NCBI RefSeq assembly: GCF_019175385.1
Contig: NC_083337.1
Span: 161,461,713 to 161,525,712, forward strand
Source: Lycium barbarum
Lineage: Eukaryota; Streptophyta; Magnoliopsida; Solanales; Solanaceae
Direction: 5' to 3'
DNA length: 64,000 bases
Shown in pieces: positions 10,883-22,195 of the stretch. Both the position numbers and the translations under genes were made by a program. Every line of letters begins with the position of its first letter. The stretch's first letter is position 1. The notes beneath the pieces were generated by a model that did no database searches, was not told where the DNA came from, and saw nothing but the letters and a program-made list of their open reading frames with translations.

Positions 10883-11252
10883 AAAAAAAATCTTCGTCTT
10901 TTCAATATACTTTGTATAATTTAATTGAATTAACATCTACAAACATTTATAAAGTATAAAATTTTATTTTTATTCATTTGAAAGTTATTTTTGTTTATAA
11001 GTAACCTCATTAAAATCTCAACAAACAAATAAATATAACATATCTAATTGATGTCTATAGAACCAATTTTTTTTTTGAAAGAAAGTATTATATTGGATAT
11101 CTGTCGTTAAAAATTAAGCGACTTTATGTCATGTATTTGTTTGAAGGCCAAAAAAAAAAAAAAGGGTCTAAAGTAAGGGCAAAAAAAGAATTTCTGTTCA
11201 ATTTTCAAATATTTTTATGCAATTTAAATATATGGGAAGCCTTTAATTTGTA

Positions 11253-11478
11253 AGAGTTTGCAGAAAATATCGAAGTAATCTTTCAATAATTTAATGTCAT
11301 AAAGAATGGGGAAAAATAAAAAATAATTACAATTGTAACTTTTAATCTTGATTTTGGGCCCGTGCTAGAGTTTGCAAAAAAAATCAAACTAATCTTTTAA
11401 TAAGTTATTGTCACAAGAAAGCGGGAAAAAAATAAAAAGTAATCACAAATTTAAATTTTAATCTTAGTAAGCCGGGGC
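11253..11478. repeat. About 114-bp tandem duplication at the Helitron 3' end
   Basis: Units start at 11253 and 11367 with AGAGTTTGCA and end in TTTTAATCTT plus a GC-rich GGGCC motif. The upstream copy looks like a duplicated, decayed 3' terminus (GGGCCCGTGC at 11356). Confidence 0.75.
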
Positions 11479-11499
11479 CAAATTCCCACTAGTATATAT

Positions 11500-12047
11500 A
11501 TATTAGTACTATATAAAAGCATGGGTCTCAACCCATGCTTCGTCCATTAAGCATTAAAAAAAAAAAGTGTGGTCTCCATATTAAATACCAACTAATATTA
11601 AAAAAAAAAAAAAAAAACATCAACCAATATTAAAAAAAAAGAAGTAAAAAAAGTAGAACCCACCATCTCCAAACTCACGGGAAAAAAAAAGTGGACCCCA
11701 TATTAACAAAATCAAGCAATATAAAAAAAAAGTGAATCCCACATTAAAAAAACAAACAATGTAAAAAAAAAAGAAGTGCAGACTTTGTATTCGTAGCAAA
11801 TACTAATATAATAAAGTTTTAAATACGGAGCACAAACTATAATGTTATATTAATCGTGTTTTAAACATAGTATCCCATATTGACAAAATCAAGCAATATA
11901 AAAAAAAAGTGAATCCCATATTAAAAAAACAAACAATGTCAAAAAAAAAAAAAGTGCAGACTTTGTATTCGTAGCAAACACTAATATAATAAAGTTTTAG
12001 ATACGGAGCACAAACTATAATGTTATATTAATCGTGTTTTGAATATA

Positions 12048-12082
<35 letters not shown>

Positions 12083-13185
12083 TAAAAATAGTGCAAACTA
12101 ATAATGTCCAAAAGGGTGGGCCCTATACTAAACAACACCAAGCAATATAAAAAAAAAACTATATAAAGCATGGGTTTAGACCCATGCTTCGTCGTCCGTT
12201 ATCCCTTAAAAAAAAAAAAAAAAAAGAGGTGTGCCCCATACTAAATAACACCGAGCAATTAAAAAAAAAAGGAAGAAAAAAAAGTGAAACTCACCATCTC
12301 CAAACTCATGGGAAAAAAAAAGTGGACCCCATATTATCAAAATCAAGCAATATAAAAAAAAAAGTGAACCCCATATTAAAAAAAATATAATATTAAAAAA
12401 AAGTGCAGACTTTGTATTCGTAGCAAACAGTAGTATAATAAAGTTTTAGATACGGAGCACAAACTACAATGTTATATTAATCGTGTTTTGAATATAGTAT
12501 ATGTATATATATTATATGCATAAAAATAGTACAAACTAATAATGTCCAAAAAAAAAAAAAAGTGCACCCTATAAAGGGTGGATCACATACTAAACAACAT
12601 CAAACAATAAAAAAATAAAAATAAAAAGTGTGCTAACCCACCATCTCTAAACTCACTGTAAAAAAAAATGGACCCCATATTAACAAAATCAAGCAATATC
12701 AAAAAAAAAAAGTGAACCCCATATTAAAAAAAAAATAATGTCAAAAAAAAAAGTGCAGACTTTGTATTCGTAGTAAACACTAATATAATAAAGTTTTAGA
12801 TATGGAGTACAAACTACAATGTTATATTAATCGTGTTTTGAACATAGTATATGTATATATATTATATGCATAAAAACAGTACAAACTAATAATGTCCAAA
12901 AAAAAAAAAGTGCACCCCATAGAGGGTGAGCCTCATACTAAACAACATCAAGCAATATAAAAAAAAAAAAAAAAGTGGAATCCACCATCTCCAAACTCAC
13001 GGTAAAAAAAGTGGAGCCCATATTAATAAAATCAAGCAATATAAAAAAAAAAGTGAACCCCATATTAAAAAAAATAATGTCAAAAAAAAAAGTGCAGACT
13101 TTGTATTCGTAGTAAACATTAATATAATAAATTTTTAGATACGGAGTACAAACTACAATATTATATTAATCGTGTTTTGAACATA

Positions 13186-13230
<45 letters not shown>

Positions 13231-14233
13231 TAAAAATAGTGCAAATTAATAATGTCCAAATAAAAAAGTGCACTCCATATTAAAAAATCAAACAATATTC
13301 ATATAATTTCCAAAGTATCTCATTAAGTCAATAATGATAGATTCATTGCCACGTGCGTATCAATCCATTAGTGGGAGTAAATGAAATTGCTTTTCTTCAA
13401 AAGGTTAAGTAGTCAAACCATACAATTTTTTTTTTTTTATATTAGCCTGAGATCTAATCTAGATATTAAACTGTTGTATTTGTTATTCCTCCATGTCATT
13501 TATTTGTTATGTTTACTAAAATAAATATACTTAAAATATTTATATTTTAAAATAAGATAGAATTTAATTACTTTATTTTTATTTTTATTCTTATTCTAAT
13601 AAATGTGAAAAGAGATTAATGTCGTGAAAAAAATATATCAAATGGAGATCAAATAATGAATAAGGTAAATTAGTCAAATTATAATTCTAATCGACGTTTT
13701 CTTAAAAAACCATGCAAAAGACAACATGACAAGTAAAATGAGCTAAACCGAGAATATTTACCAAAAATAAAAAATAGCATTTCTTCGTTTAAATAGAAAA
13801 TCAATTTCTACTTTGTTTCGTTTTAAACATGTAAAATTAATTTAATAATTTGAATTAGAATTATCCAAATCAAAATTTGATAAAAAATAATAAGTATTTT
13901 ACACCTTTAAATTAATCGAATTAAAATTGAAAGTATCAATTGATGCTTAAATATTGCTATTGTTTTATTTCAAAGAGAGAAAAATAGTTTCCTTTTAAAC
14001 AAGTCTTCTATTTTAAAAAATATTAATAAATTTGCCGATTTTGTATTCGTAGCAAACATTAATATAATAAAATTTTAGATACGGAGCACAAACTACAATG
14101 TTATATTAATCGTGTTTTGAACATAATATATACTCTCTATATATAATCAATATTCAAAGACAACTACATACACATAGATGCACTATAATCTAAAGTATTG
14201 GGCCCGTGCGCAGCACGGGCATAGGTCGTCTAG
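11500..14233 (+). mobile_element. Helitron-like non-autonomous element 2 with internal array
   Basis: The 3' end is canonical: an 8-bp GC-rich hairpin (GCCCGTGC at 14202-14209, GCACGGGC at 14213-14220) nine bases before CTAG (14230-14233), then host T. The 5' side begins near ACTATATAAAAGCATGGGT (about 11508), which repeats with a palindromic GCATGGGT/ACCCATGC at 12167-12184. There are no terminal inverted repeats and no coding capacity. Repeat units inside it are described separately. Confidence 0.65.
11640..13320. repeat. Tandem array, about 345-bp unit, with poly-A interruptions
   Basis: The block GTGCAGACTTTGTATTCGTA occurs at about 11776, 11954, 12402, 12751 and 13093. Each copy is followed by TAATATAATAAAG, TACGGAG and GTTATATTAATCGTGTTTTG, and the first copies are shorter. 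A sixth, diverged copy lies alone at about 14035. Unit spacing of 342-349 bp in the last three points to unequal crossing-over. Runs of A (8-18 bp) and (TA)n blocks (12045-12080, 13188-13228) separate sub-blocks. Confidence 0.9.
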
Positions 14234-14234
14234 T
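14202..14234 (+). other. Helitron 3' terminal hairpin and CTAG^T junction
   Basis: There is a perfect 8-bp stem with a three-base loop (GCA), a nine-base spacer and CTAG followed by T. This is the signal that RC-type transposons use for termination. Confidence 0.8.
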
Positions 14235-14279
14235 TAATTTAATATAATGGACCTTTAGTAATTTAGTATTTATTTACCT

Positions 14280-14405
14280 TAACCGAATACGATACCGAAA
14301 TACCGAATTTTTTAATTTTATTCCCTAAAACCAAATCAAAAATCGAAATACCGAAATCTCCTATTCAGTACGATAATTTAATTTTCGATATTTTATGTCT
14401 AGTCC
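14280..14405. mobile_element. Fragment related to the hAT MITE at 22196-23078
   Basis: It has repeated ACCGAAATACCGAA motifs as in the intact hAT element near 23 kb. Both ends are lost. Confidence 0.4.
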
Positions 14406-14545
14406 CAGAAGAGAGGGGGAAAAGTTAAAATGGAGTGGGACCCATAAATGTGTACTTGTTCATAAATAGAGACCCTCACACATAAGTATGACATGTCATA
14501 TCTCACACACCATAAATTTTTTCTAATAAGTTACCTGAAGTGCTA

Positions 14546-14811
14546 GAGCCTGTTTGGATGGGCTTATGCCTATAAGCTGTTTGCAGCTAAAAAAAAATAA
14601 GTTGGGGTAGTCTAACTTATTTTTTTTGGTTTATAAGCTGTTTTCAGCTTATAAGCTGCTTTAGATAAGCAAAGTTAAATGAGCCCAATTATTTTTTTGA
14701 GCTTATTTTAAGCACAAAATAATTTTAAGCTGACTAGCCAAACACTCAAAAAAGCTAAAAACAACTTATAAGCAATTTATAAGCAACTTATAGGTCAATA
14801 CAAACGGGCTA
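14546..14811. mobile_element. PIF/Harbinger-like MITE, copy A
   Basis: The ends GAGCCTGTTTGG and CAAACGGGCT form inverted repeats. The 3-bp target duplication CTA is at 14543-14545 and 14812-14814. The interior is built of TTATAAGC/GCTTATAA motifs that fold back. It belongs to the same family as copies at 15685, 21737, 23151, 35151 and 39007. Confidence 0.85.
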
Positions 14812-15039
14812 CTAATGCTTAAGGAAAGTGTGAGCCGTATGAGAAGATAGTCGGTAGTGGTACTAGGGACATTGGAAATGGAGCCTAGCCAAGCGAAAGG
14901 ACAAGCAAGTTGTAGGTGCAGAAGCATTAGGACTGTGCTCTGCAAAAAAGACAGTATTTTCTAATGTGAGAAAAGACTAGACCAGTCACCATATGTCAGA
15001 ATTCAGAAACATGAGTAGATGGAATCCGCGACTTTTGTA

Positions 15040-16370
15040 AAACAAAAAAAAAATTGAACCAAATTAACATAAGAAAAAAAAATATAAGTAGATTTTACGC
15101 ACTAATTTAATGCGTAAAAAAATCAAACTGTAAAAATAAAAATTTGACCTTTCACACACGAAATTCGTGCTTGAACGAGGCATGCGTGAATAGTGTACTA
15201 CATTAGTACTAAATATGTCTTCTCCTCCTTATAAATGTCAATATATGACAAAAAAAGTTGTCTATTGAATTTATAATAGTACACTATGCTTTCTAGTAAT
15301 AACCAATTGTCTATTGAATTTTTATATTTTTTTCTAAAGGAAATGTTTTCATAGACTAGATGTTGACTGGATGGACAAGCAGGGGATCCTCGAATCATCG
15401 GTTGGCAATGATTTTTTTTTTTCTCTAATTTGTGAAATGGACACTTCTTGTCTAAAATTAAGAGCGACAAGAGGGGCGAGGTAACCACAAAAAAGTGAAA
15501 TAGACACAATTTTTTTGTTAGAACTCAAAACAATATTACTCATGTAGTTTAAAGGAACAGAGTTTGCTTATAGAAAATCAAAAGAAAATATTTGTCAACA
15601 AGCTAATGGATGCAAACAACCTTTTGAAGTTAATTTTAAGAAACTCTAAGCTTAATGTTGCAAGGCTGATATCAAGATATACTAGCCTGATTGGATTGAC
15701 TTAAAAAAATCAGCTTATAAATTGAAAACAGCTTATAAGCCAAAATTTTTTTTGAGATAGTCTAACTTTTTTTTTTGGCTTATAAGCTGCTTTAGATAAA
15801 CTAAGTCAAACGGGCTCAATTATTTTTTTGGACTTATTTTAAGCACAAAAAGGCTTTAAGATGACCAGTCAAACACTAAAAAAAACTGAAAATAACTTAT
15901 AAATTGTTTTCAGCAACTCATAAGCCAATTCAAACGGGTATAAGCTGTTTTCAGCAACTTATAAGTCAATTCAAACGCGCTCTAACATACTTCCCATTTT
16001 GATGAATACATTGGACTAAATAAATGAATGAACAAATCATTAATCCGTATCAAATGGGCCAAACAATATTCAAACAGGATCAACAAAAGTCTTCATCCTA
16101 ATTTTGGGTAGACCTATCCTACATTTAACTCACTACGAAGCAGCTAACAAAGGATACACGTGTTGTGAGACTCTTGCTTTACTTTACTTTTGGAGGAGAA
16201 GACATATTTAGTACTAATTTAGTATACTATTTACGCATGCAATTCGTGCCTGAAAGGCCAAATTTTTATTTTTACAATTTTGTCTTTTCACGCACTAAAT
16301 TAGTGCGTGAAACCTATTTATATATATATTTTTTTATGTTAGTTTGATTCAAACGAAATTTAGGAACATA
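15040..16370. repeat. Large inverted duplication, about 185-bp arms, 960-bp spacer
   Basis: Arm 1 (about 15040-15225) and arm 2 (about 16186-16370) are inverted copies sharing TTAGTACTAAATATGTCTTC, AATTCGTGC, GCACTAA.TTA.TGCG and AACATAA...ATATA blocks. The spacer holds another MITE (15685-15981) and no recognisable gene. It could be a fold-back transposon whose interior was replaced. No clear target duplication was found. Confidence 0.7.
15685..15981. mobile_element. PIF/Harbinger-like MITE, copy B
   Basis: The ends are GCCTGATTGGATTG and CAAACGCGCT, with target duplication CTA at 15682-15684 and 15982-15984. The 3' end contains a short tandem duplication of the terminal block (GCTGTTTTCAGCAACT twice). 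Confidence 0.75.
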
Positions 16371-16616
16371 AAGATGCTGTCCCATTCAATTCCAGTTTTT
16401 GTTCAGTCACTTTTCACAGAATTATTAAACAAAGGAAAAAGACTGCTATTTTGCCAGCTCAGTCACCCCAAAACTCACTTTCACCATTGCAAAACAGTTT
16501 ATCTCAAAAGAAGTGTCCTTCGAATTCAAAATAAAAATTGATAAGTGTTTTAATTATGCTGGTTAACATTAAAAAATAGTCCTTTTTATTATTGCTTAAT
16601 TTTGAAAAAATATGTA

Positions 16617-16874
16617 CTCCCTCTGTCTCAGTTTATGTTACATCTTTCGAATTTTAAGATTTAAACAAGTCTTTTTTTTACTGTAATTTTTTCGTTTATC
16701 TTTTAAATATTTTGAATTAATAGTTATTGTGACTTATATTACTTTTTACTTAATTTCCTAATATATAAATTTTATTTTAAAAAACTTAAAGATTTAATAC
16801 CGAATTCACGATCAAAATCAAACTGTTTGACTTTCGAAATTCGAACTGTACCACATATATTGAGACAGAGAGAG
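16617..16874. mobile_element. Stowaway-type (Tc1/Mariner) MITE
   Basis: The termini CTCCCTCTGTCTCAGTTTATG and ATTGAGACAGAGAGAG are inverted, flanked by TA on both sides (16615-16616, 16875-16876). This is the standard Stowaway signature. A second lone end, GGGACGGAGAGAGTA, lies at about 16962-16976. Confidence 0.85.
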
Positions 16875-16979
16875 TAATAAATAATGGTAGTGTAGTAAAC
16901 TTCATATTGTATTTATTGATTTTTTAATAAGCATAAAATGAGCTAAGGTGATACTCATTTGGGACGGAGAGAGTATGAT

Positions 16980-17489
16980 TCATGATTCTACTTCCCACCT
17001 TTGGAACCTCTGTTATATTTGCTTTCCGTTGATTGTTCCATTTTAATCCTTAAAGGATATATTTAGAGTTCAATACAGTAGTAGTTTTTTCTGGAATAAA
17101 TATGTGAAATTTTTTATGTTTAGATAACGATGATGTTAGATATTTGAATCAGAAAATAAAAAATTGACTTTCATGCATAGATGAGAGAAGCAATTTAAGT
17201 TATGGTAGAAACGAAATTTGATTATGTGACAAAGAAAGGGAAATCTATTTCATTAAGAACTTAATCAGATATATATTGGTAATTTTATATTCTTGAGTGA
17301 AAATAGAAAATCAATGCTAACAGTCAGCAACAAACAAATTACTAGAAAACACGAAACTAACTCCTAGAGAATAGAACTACGCAACTTATAACTAGCAAAG
17401 AGATTATACCAAGAATTTGAAATATTTGATGCAACAAAAAATTCAAGTGCAGTCATAGAATCAATACTAATATTCCTCCTTAGCTTTAG
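16980..17489. other. Intergenic, nothing recognised
   Basis: AT-rich sequence without domain-bearing frames, repeats or RNA genes that I can support. Confidence 0.4.
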
Positions 17490-17672
17490 GGCGGAGGTCT
17501 ATCGGAAACAATCCCTCAACCTCCCAAGATAGAGGTAAAGTCAGCGTACAATCTACCATATAGAGGTAAAGTTCAGCGTACAATCTACCATATAGAGGTA
17601 AAGTCAGCGTACAATCTACCCTCTCCATGCTCCACTTTTTAGAATTTTATTGAATATGTTGTTGTTGCTGTC
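17490..17672 (+). mobile_element. TS-type SINE, 3' part, with internal triplication
   Basis: GGTCTATCGGAAACAA, GGTAAAGTCAGCGTACAATCT and a terminal TTGTTGTTG match the 3' region of the TS SINE copies at 24495 and 33526. The block ATAGAGGTAAAGT-CAGCGTACAATCT is repeated three times with 31-32-bp period (starts 17529, 17560, 17592). Confidence 0.75.
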
Positions 17673-17797
17673 TCCTTGCGTTAGGAACGACAAATTTTAA
17701 TTTTGCCTAAACTTGACCTCATAAATAAATCTGTCAATTCATCTTTGATCTTGCATCAAACTTGATTCACTTCCTTAAGTTGTTTATGCTAAATGTA

Positions 17798-17938
17798 CTA
17801 TAGCAGAAAGGCTGGAGTTATGGGATTCAACTGCACAGGTGGCTCTGAATATTCAAGTGCCATGGTTAGTTGGTGTGGGTGGGGCGGGGGGGTGGGGGGT
17901 GGGGGTGGGGGTGGGGAGGGAGGATTGTAATGTGATTC
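17798..17938. other. G-rich tract abutting an LTR
   Basis: From about 17875 to 17932 the plus strand is almost pure G with single T, C or A breaks: many runs of four to eight G. It could form a G-quadruplex. It ends seven bases before the LTR start at 17939. The proline-rich minus-strand frame over it is a by-product of this composition. Confidence 0.7.
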
Positions 17939-20335
17939 TGTAATGACCCGTTTGGTCGTTATAGTACTTTTGGTAATTTCGCTGTTACACCTCGGAACTT
18001 TGGGTTGCTGAGCGGTGAAGGGACTAACGTAAGTTAAGGTGAACATGATGTCCCTACAAGTAAGAAGGGATACTTAATAATTATAATTAAGATTCCAAAG
18101 AAGTTAGAGGCAAAAGAGAAAAGTTCGTCAAATGAAACTCCAACGCAGTTCTGCAAAAAGGGGGTTCGACGGCCGTTCTTTGTACCGTCGGACGAGTCGA
18201 CGTTTCGTCGATGGTACCGTAGAATTGAGTTAGAGCGAAGACCATCCGACGAACAAGCCGACGCTCCGTCGATCAGTTCGACGGACCGTCCTTCTCATCG
18301 TAGAATGAAAGGAAACGTCAGATTGCTCACTGGAAATTTAACGACTTCGACGACCAGATCGACGCTCCGTCGATCGCACCGTACATCTCGGTCGGGACTG
18401 ATTTCATGATTTAATATAGGGACCCTCCCTCATTTTTATTTCATTTCATTTTCATTCTTCACACACCAAAGAAACCTCTAGAACCTTCTCCATCATTCAT
18501 CCACAAGAAATCAAAGGAAATCCATGATCAACTACACTAAAACCATGAAATCAAGTGTATGAAACTCATTAAAAGTTCATCTAAGTCAAGAAAACTCAAG
18601 AGAAGTGAGTTAGGGTTTTGGTGCAAGAAGAGGAGCTCCACTCGAGTGTTGTTCATCTATCATCTAAGGTGAGTTTTATGACCCTTTTACAATGGTTTGA
18701 GTGGTTAAAAGTTGAAACACTTGGGTTGTGGAAAGATATAGAAATTGGGTCATGAATGTGTGAATAGTGTCATTGTTGAATAGTGGTTGGGATGAATCAT
18801 GAATGTTGGTATGCTGTGATTGTGAATATGTTATAAATGACATCTAGACCATGGGATAAGTATTATATATGAGAAAACACGATAACGAGTTATAATCATA
18901 ATTGTGGAGAAATCAAAGGGAAACGGTGAATTATGGTAAGTGTAGATAAATGATGATTGTTGTTGCTATATTGTGAATGTTGTTATTAACGTTTGGGAGT
19001 TGATATAGAATGTGGGAAAAGTAGTATAAACAAAGGAAGTGCTGCCCAATTTTCCCTAGAAATGATAAAATGTTCTTATAGCCGAGTAACTAATGTTAAT
19101 GCGATTCCTCTTGAAGGTAGAAACGTGGGCATCGAAGGAAACCAAGCGAACGATAGATTAGTTAAGCGCAAAAGGTATGTGAGGCTAGTCCTTTCTTCCC
19201 ATGGCATGAATTCGGTAACATGATTTTCCTTCTCCTTCATGAATCTCTTAAATTCCGGAAAACTAGGAGCCTATGATCATAAATAGCTACACAGGGTAAT
19301 GAGTTAAAGTATAGAAATTCTAGATGTTCATGATATGGTGTTCCTAAAACGTTAATGATGTCATTTATTGCTTACACTCACCTTATATACTATTCCCTTC
19401 AAGGTGAGGCAGAATGTTAATGAGCACTCCATAATGAAATTGGGGAATCACGACCTTACGTCACCCCGATAAAGCATGGTTAACCTCGAGTCTTTATGCA
19501 TGCACTATAATGAGCATATTATGATGATGAGATTACACCGCGCCTATATGACCGGGCAGTCACCGCTAAGGCGGGCAGCTATACACCATGGCCATATGGC
19601 ATGGGCAGACACCACTAGTGGGCGACATGAGATGGTACCCCGGACGCGGGAGGTCTGGACGCGGGCTGATGTTATTGATTATCACACTGTACCTATATGG
19701 TCGGGCAGCTTATATATTTATGCATACATTAGATTATGATGATTATGAGAGTAAGCCAGCATGCATGACTTATTTATGATTCACAGTTAGTTACAGGTTG
19801 CTCTTCATTAATGCCTCCTTATTTCATTGATGTATTGTTATTGTTTATGCCTCTCATACTCAGTACAATGTTCGTACTGACGTCCGTTTTCTTTTGACGC
19901 TGTGTTCATGCCCACAGGTAGACAGGGAGGTGATCCTGATCCAGATTTGTAGGAGTTGTTCGCTAGTTAGAAGGGCACTCCATTTTCCGGAGGTGCCATT
20001 GACTATTCTTTTGGTATATATGTACATGTATATTTTGGGCACGACGGGGTCTTGTCCCGTCCATATGTCTAGTACTCTAGTAGAGGCTCGTAGATGCGCA
20101 GTGTGGGTTGTATGGCCTCACGAGGTTGCCATCAAAATATATGCATATATTATTTTAATGACCAAAAGGCTTGTGCATATAAAACTATTTATGTTTCCGA
20201 ATGAAAGATGATTTTCTTATAAAGTGAGTATGTATTTGACAAAAAAACGTTAAATGAGTATGATGAGTAATAAAACGAGCGGTGCTCGATGGTTAGCCCC
20301 GGGTGCCCGTCGCGGCCCCTAGTCGGGTCGTGACA
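17939..20335 (+). mobile_element. Long LTR (about 2.4 kb) of a Gypsy-type retrotransposon, probably solo
   Basis: The unit begins TGTAATGACCCG and ends CGGGTCGTGACA, matching inverted termini with TG...CA ends as in long LTRs of Solanaceae Tekay/Del-like Gypsy elements (family knowledge, not searched). No second LTR and no gag-pol is present in the window. Flanks GATTC and TTCGC do not match, so it may be one LTR of a rearranged element. Short frames inside (18993, 19476, 19894) show no known domain. Confidence 0.65.
18160..18390 (+). repeat. Clustered GACGGTCCGTCG-like dyads in the LTR
   Basis: CCGACG/CGTCGG, GACGCTCCGTCGATC (twice) and GACGGACCGTCC form overlapping imperfect palindromes. 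They lie upstream of the likely LTR transcription start (CACACACCAAAGAAACC region, about 18460). Confidence 0.65.
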
Positions 20336-20720
20336 TTCGCCACTTCCGAGCGTTTATTGACTCGTTTTGACCCGAGGTTGACTTTTAGGCAACAGACCTT
20401 TTTCGGAGTTTCGTCAACTCCGAGAGGTCCGAATAATTGTTTAGAACTTGTGTGTATGATTGGTTCGGATCCCAATGCATTTCGGGGCTTTAGATGGGAA
20501 ATGGGAAGTAGGCACCGGTGGTTGACTCGATCAACGAGACCTCCGTTGGATATTTGAGACCACGAGTGCGTTCGTAGCGTATTTTTGTATGGGTTTAGGT
20601 GGTCGGATTATGAGTAGATCGCCTCGAGAATAACCCGGAAATTCGATGGAAGACTTAGAGTGTTTGGGGATTTCTAGTGTCTAGTGCCCGCAACGGTGGC
20701 ACCAGAGCAGCCCCGGCGGT
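20336..20720 (+). other. GC-richer sequence downstream of the LTR, likely retroelement-derived
   Basis: Base composition is clearly more GC-rich than the surroundings and continues that of the LTR. An 84-codon frame at 20303-20557 spans the LTR end and has no recognisable domain. Confidence 0.4.
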
Positions 20721-21660
20721 ACTGATACGCTCAAATTACACCTATTAATGGTATAACGCGGACGTTGTCAAATATTGTAACCCAACAAAGTTGGGGTCGA
20801 ATCCCACAGAGAACAACATGTAAGCGTTTAAGCAGATTAGGAATTATCACCAACAACAGTTAGGCCGAATGCATCAATGGTGGTTTTTAGATATGGTTTT
20901 AATGAAATACGAAAATATAAAATCTAATCTAGTAAGCAAGTAAATTTATCAATGGCCACAAGAATGGAATAAAGGAAACTACTTGTCAAGTAACGATCCA
21001 ATATATTTCACGAATTATAAATAATAGCAAGTTTATTTTATTTAGCCTCGGATAATGACTCTAAATTAACTTCTCCCGAAGATTAACTAGACTAGCCAAT
21101 TGAAGATCCCTCAAGCAATTAGGAGCATTAAGAACACCCGAATATGGCTACAAGTGGTATCGCTTATTCCTAGGTCAATTTCCATTAGATGGGGTTAACG
21201 CCCCAAATTCTTGTTAATTATTCTATACCAACCCTGTTCTTCCTCTTCCGAGTTTCAAACAAAGTAAATGGGCAAGTCATAGGGTTAGCTATTCCCTTGA
21301 GAAACGTTGAAGAACAAGAATAATTAAAATAACAATAACTTACTTGATTAAAAATAATGTCGATCAATAAATAAGCACAACAAGAGTTTCAATCTCAATT
21401 GTCACCAAGAAATTCCTATAAACAAGGTTCAAATAAAAGAAAGAAAATATATGTAGGAATTCTAGCCTCCAAACTTGTGTAACGTTGAAGAACAAGAATA
21501 ATTAAAATAACAATAACTTACTTGATTAAAAATAATGTCGATCAATAAATAAGCACAACAAGAGTTTCAATCTCAATTGTCACCAAGAAATTCCCATAAA
21601 TAAGGTTCAAATAAAAGAAAGAAAATATACGTAGGAATCCTAGCCTTCAAACTTGTGTTT
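20721..21660. mobile_element. Unclassified repeat, LTR-like, with recent 178-bp tandem duplication
   Basis: Starts near TGATACGCTCAAATTACACC and includes GGGGTCGAATCCCACAG. No coding region is seen. Within it, two nearly identical 178-bp units (21303-21480 and 21481-21657) start AACGTTGAAGAACAAGAATA and differ at only a handful of positions. The class of the parent element is uncertain. Confidence 0.45.
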
Positions 21661-21736
21661 TTTGCCAAAGATCCCTAAGAATTGCGGCTTAAGAAATATT
21701 TATAGGTGTAGGAAAAAATTTAAATAAAATAATTAA

Positions 21737-21969
21737 GAGCCCGTTTGGATTGGCTTATAAGTTGCTTATAAGCTGTTTTCAGTTTTTTTGAGTGTTTGAC
21801 TGGCCAACTTAAAGTCATTTTGTGCTTAAAATAAGCTCAAAAAAAATAATTGGACCCATTTGACTTAGCTTATCTAAAACAGCTTATAAGATGAAAAAAA
21901 TAAGTTAGACTACCCCAATTTATTTTTTTTAGCTTATAGGCAAGCCCATCCAAACAGCCAAACAGGCTC
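21737..21969. mobile_element. PIF/Harbinger-like MITE, copy C
   Basis: The ends GAGCCCGTTTGGATTGG and CCAAACAGGCTC are inverted, with TAA duplicated at 21734-21736 and 21970-21972. Orientation is opposite to copy A. Confidence 0.85.
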
Positions 21970-22195
21970 TAAATCCAAAATAAAATAGGAAAATACACTG
22001 GGCCGAAGCTTGCGTATAGCTTCCGTGGATTTTATTTAGGTCCCTGACTGCTTCAATTTGACACGTCAATTGGCTGGATCAATTTCCACTTTTGTTACGC
22101 CTGCAGCCGCAACAACTTTGGGTCCTCTTGTTTTAATGATTCCACGTAGACAAAATTAAAAGTAACTTTCATTCAGCTGCTTGCTCCTTTCCATT

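Larger units (their letters stand above)
9540..11492 (+). mobile_element. Helitron-like non-autonomous element 1
   Basis: The 3' end reads TTAATCTTAGTAAGCC, GGGGCC, then a short spacer and CTAG (11489-11492) followed by T, the Helitron rule of CTRR next to a host T. The probable 5' end is at TACTATATATAATAAGGG (about 9545). The same terminal pair recurs on the minus strand at 50190-51632, and the 3' motif alone at 24689-24718. No Rep/helicase frame is present. The exact 5' base is uncertain. Confidence 0.5.

Noticed and set aside
11640..13320. CRISPR-like interpretation of the repeat array
   Set aside because: Unit length (about 345 bp), poly-A interruptions and the plant nuclear context rule it out. 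It is a tandem array inside a Helitron-like element.
17798..18046. Proline-rich minus-strand frame (82 codons)
   Set aside because: It merely translates the G-rich tract and LTR start. It has no domain and its start lies inside a retroelement.
19476..20211. Overlapping frames of 60-105 codons within the long LTR
   Set aside because: None has a recognisable domain, they overlap on both strands, and long LTRs commonly contain such chance frames.
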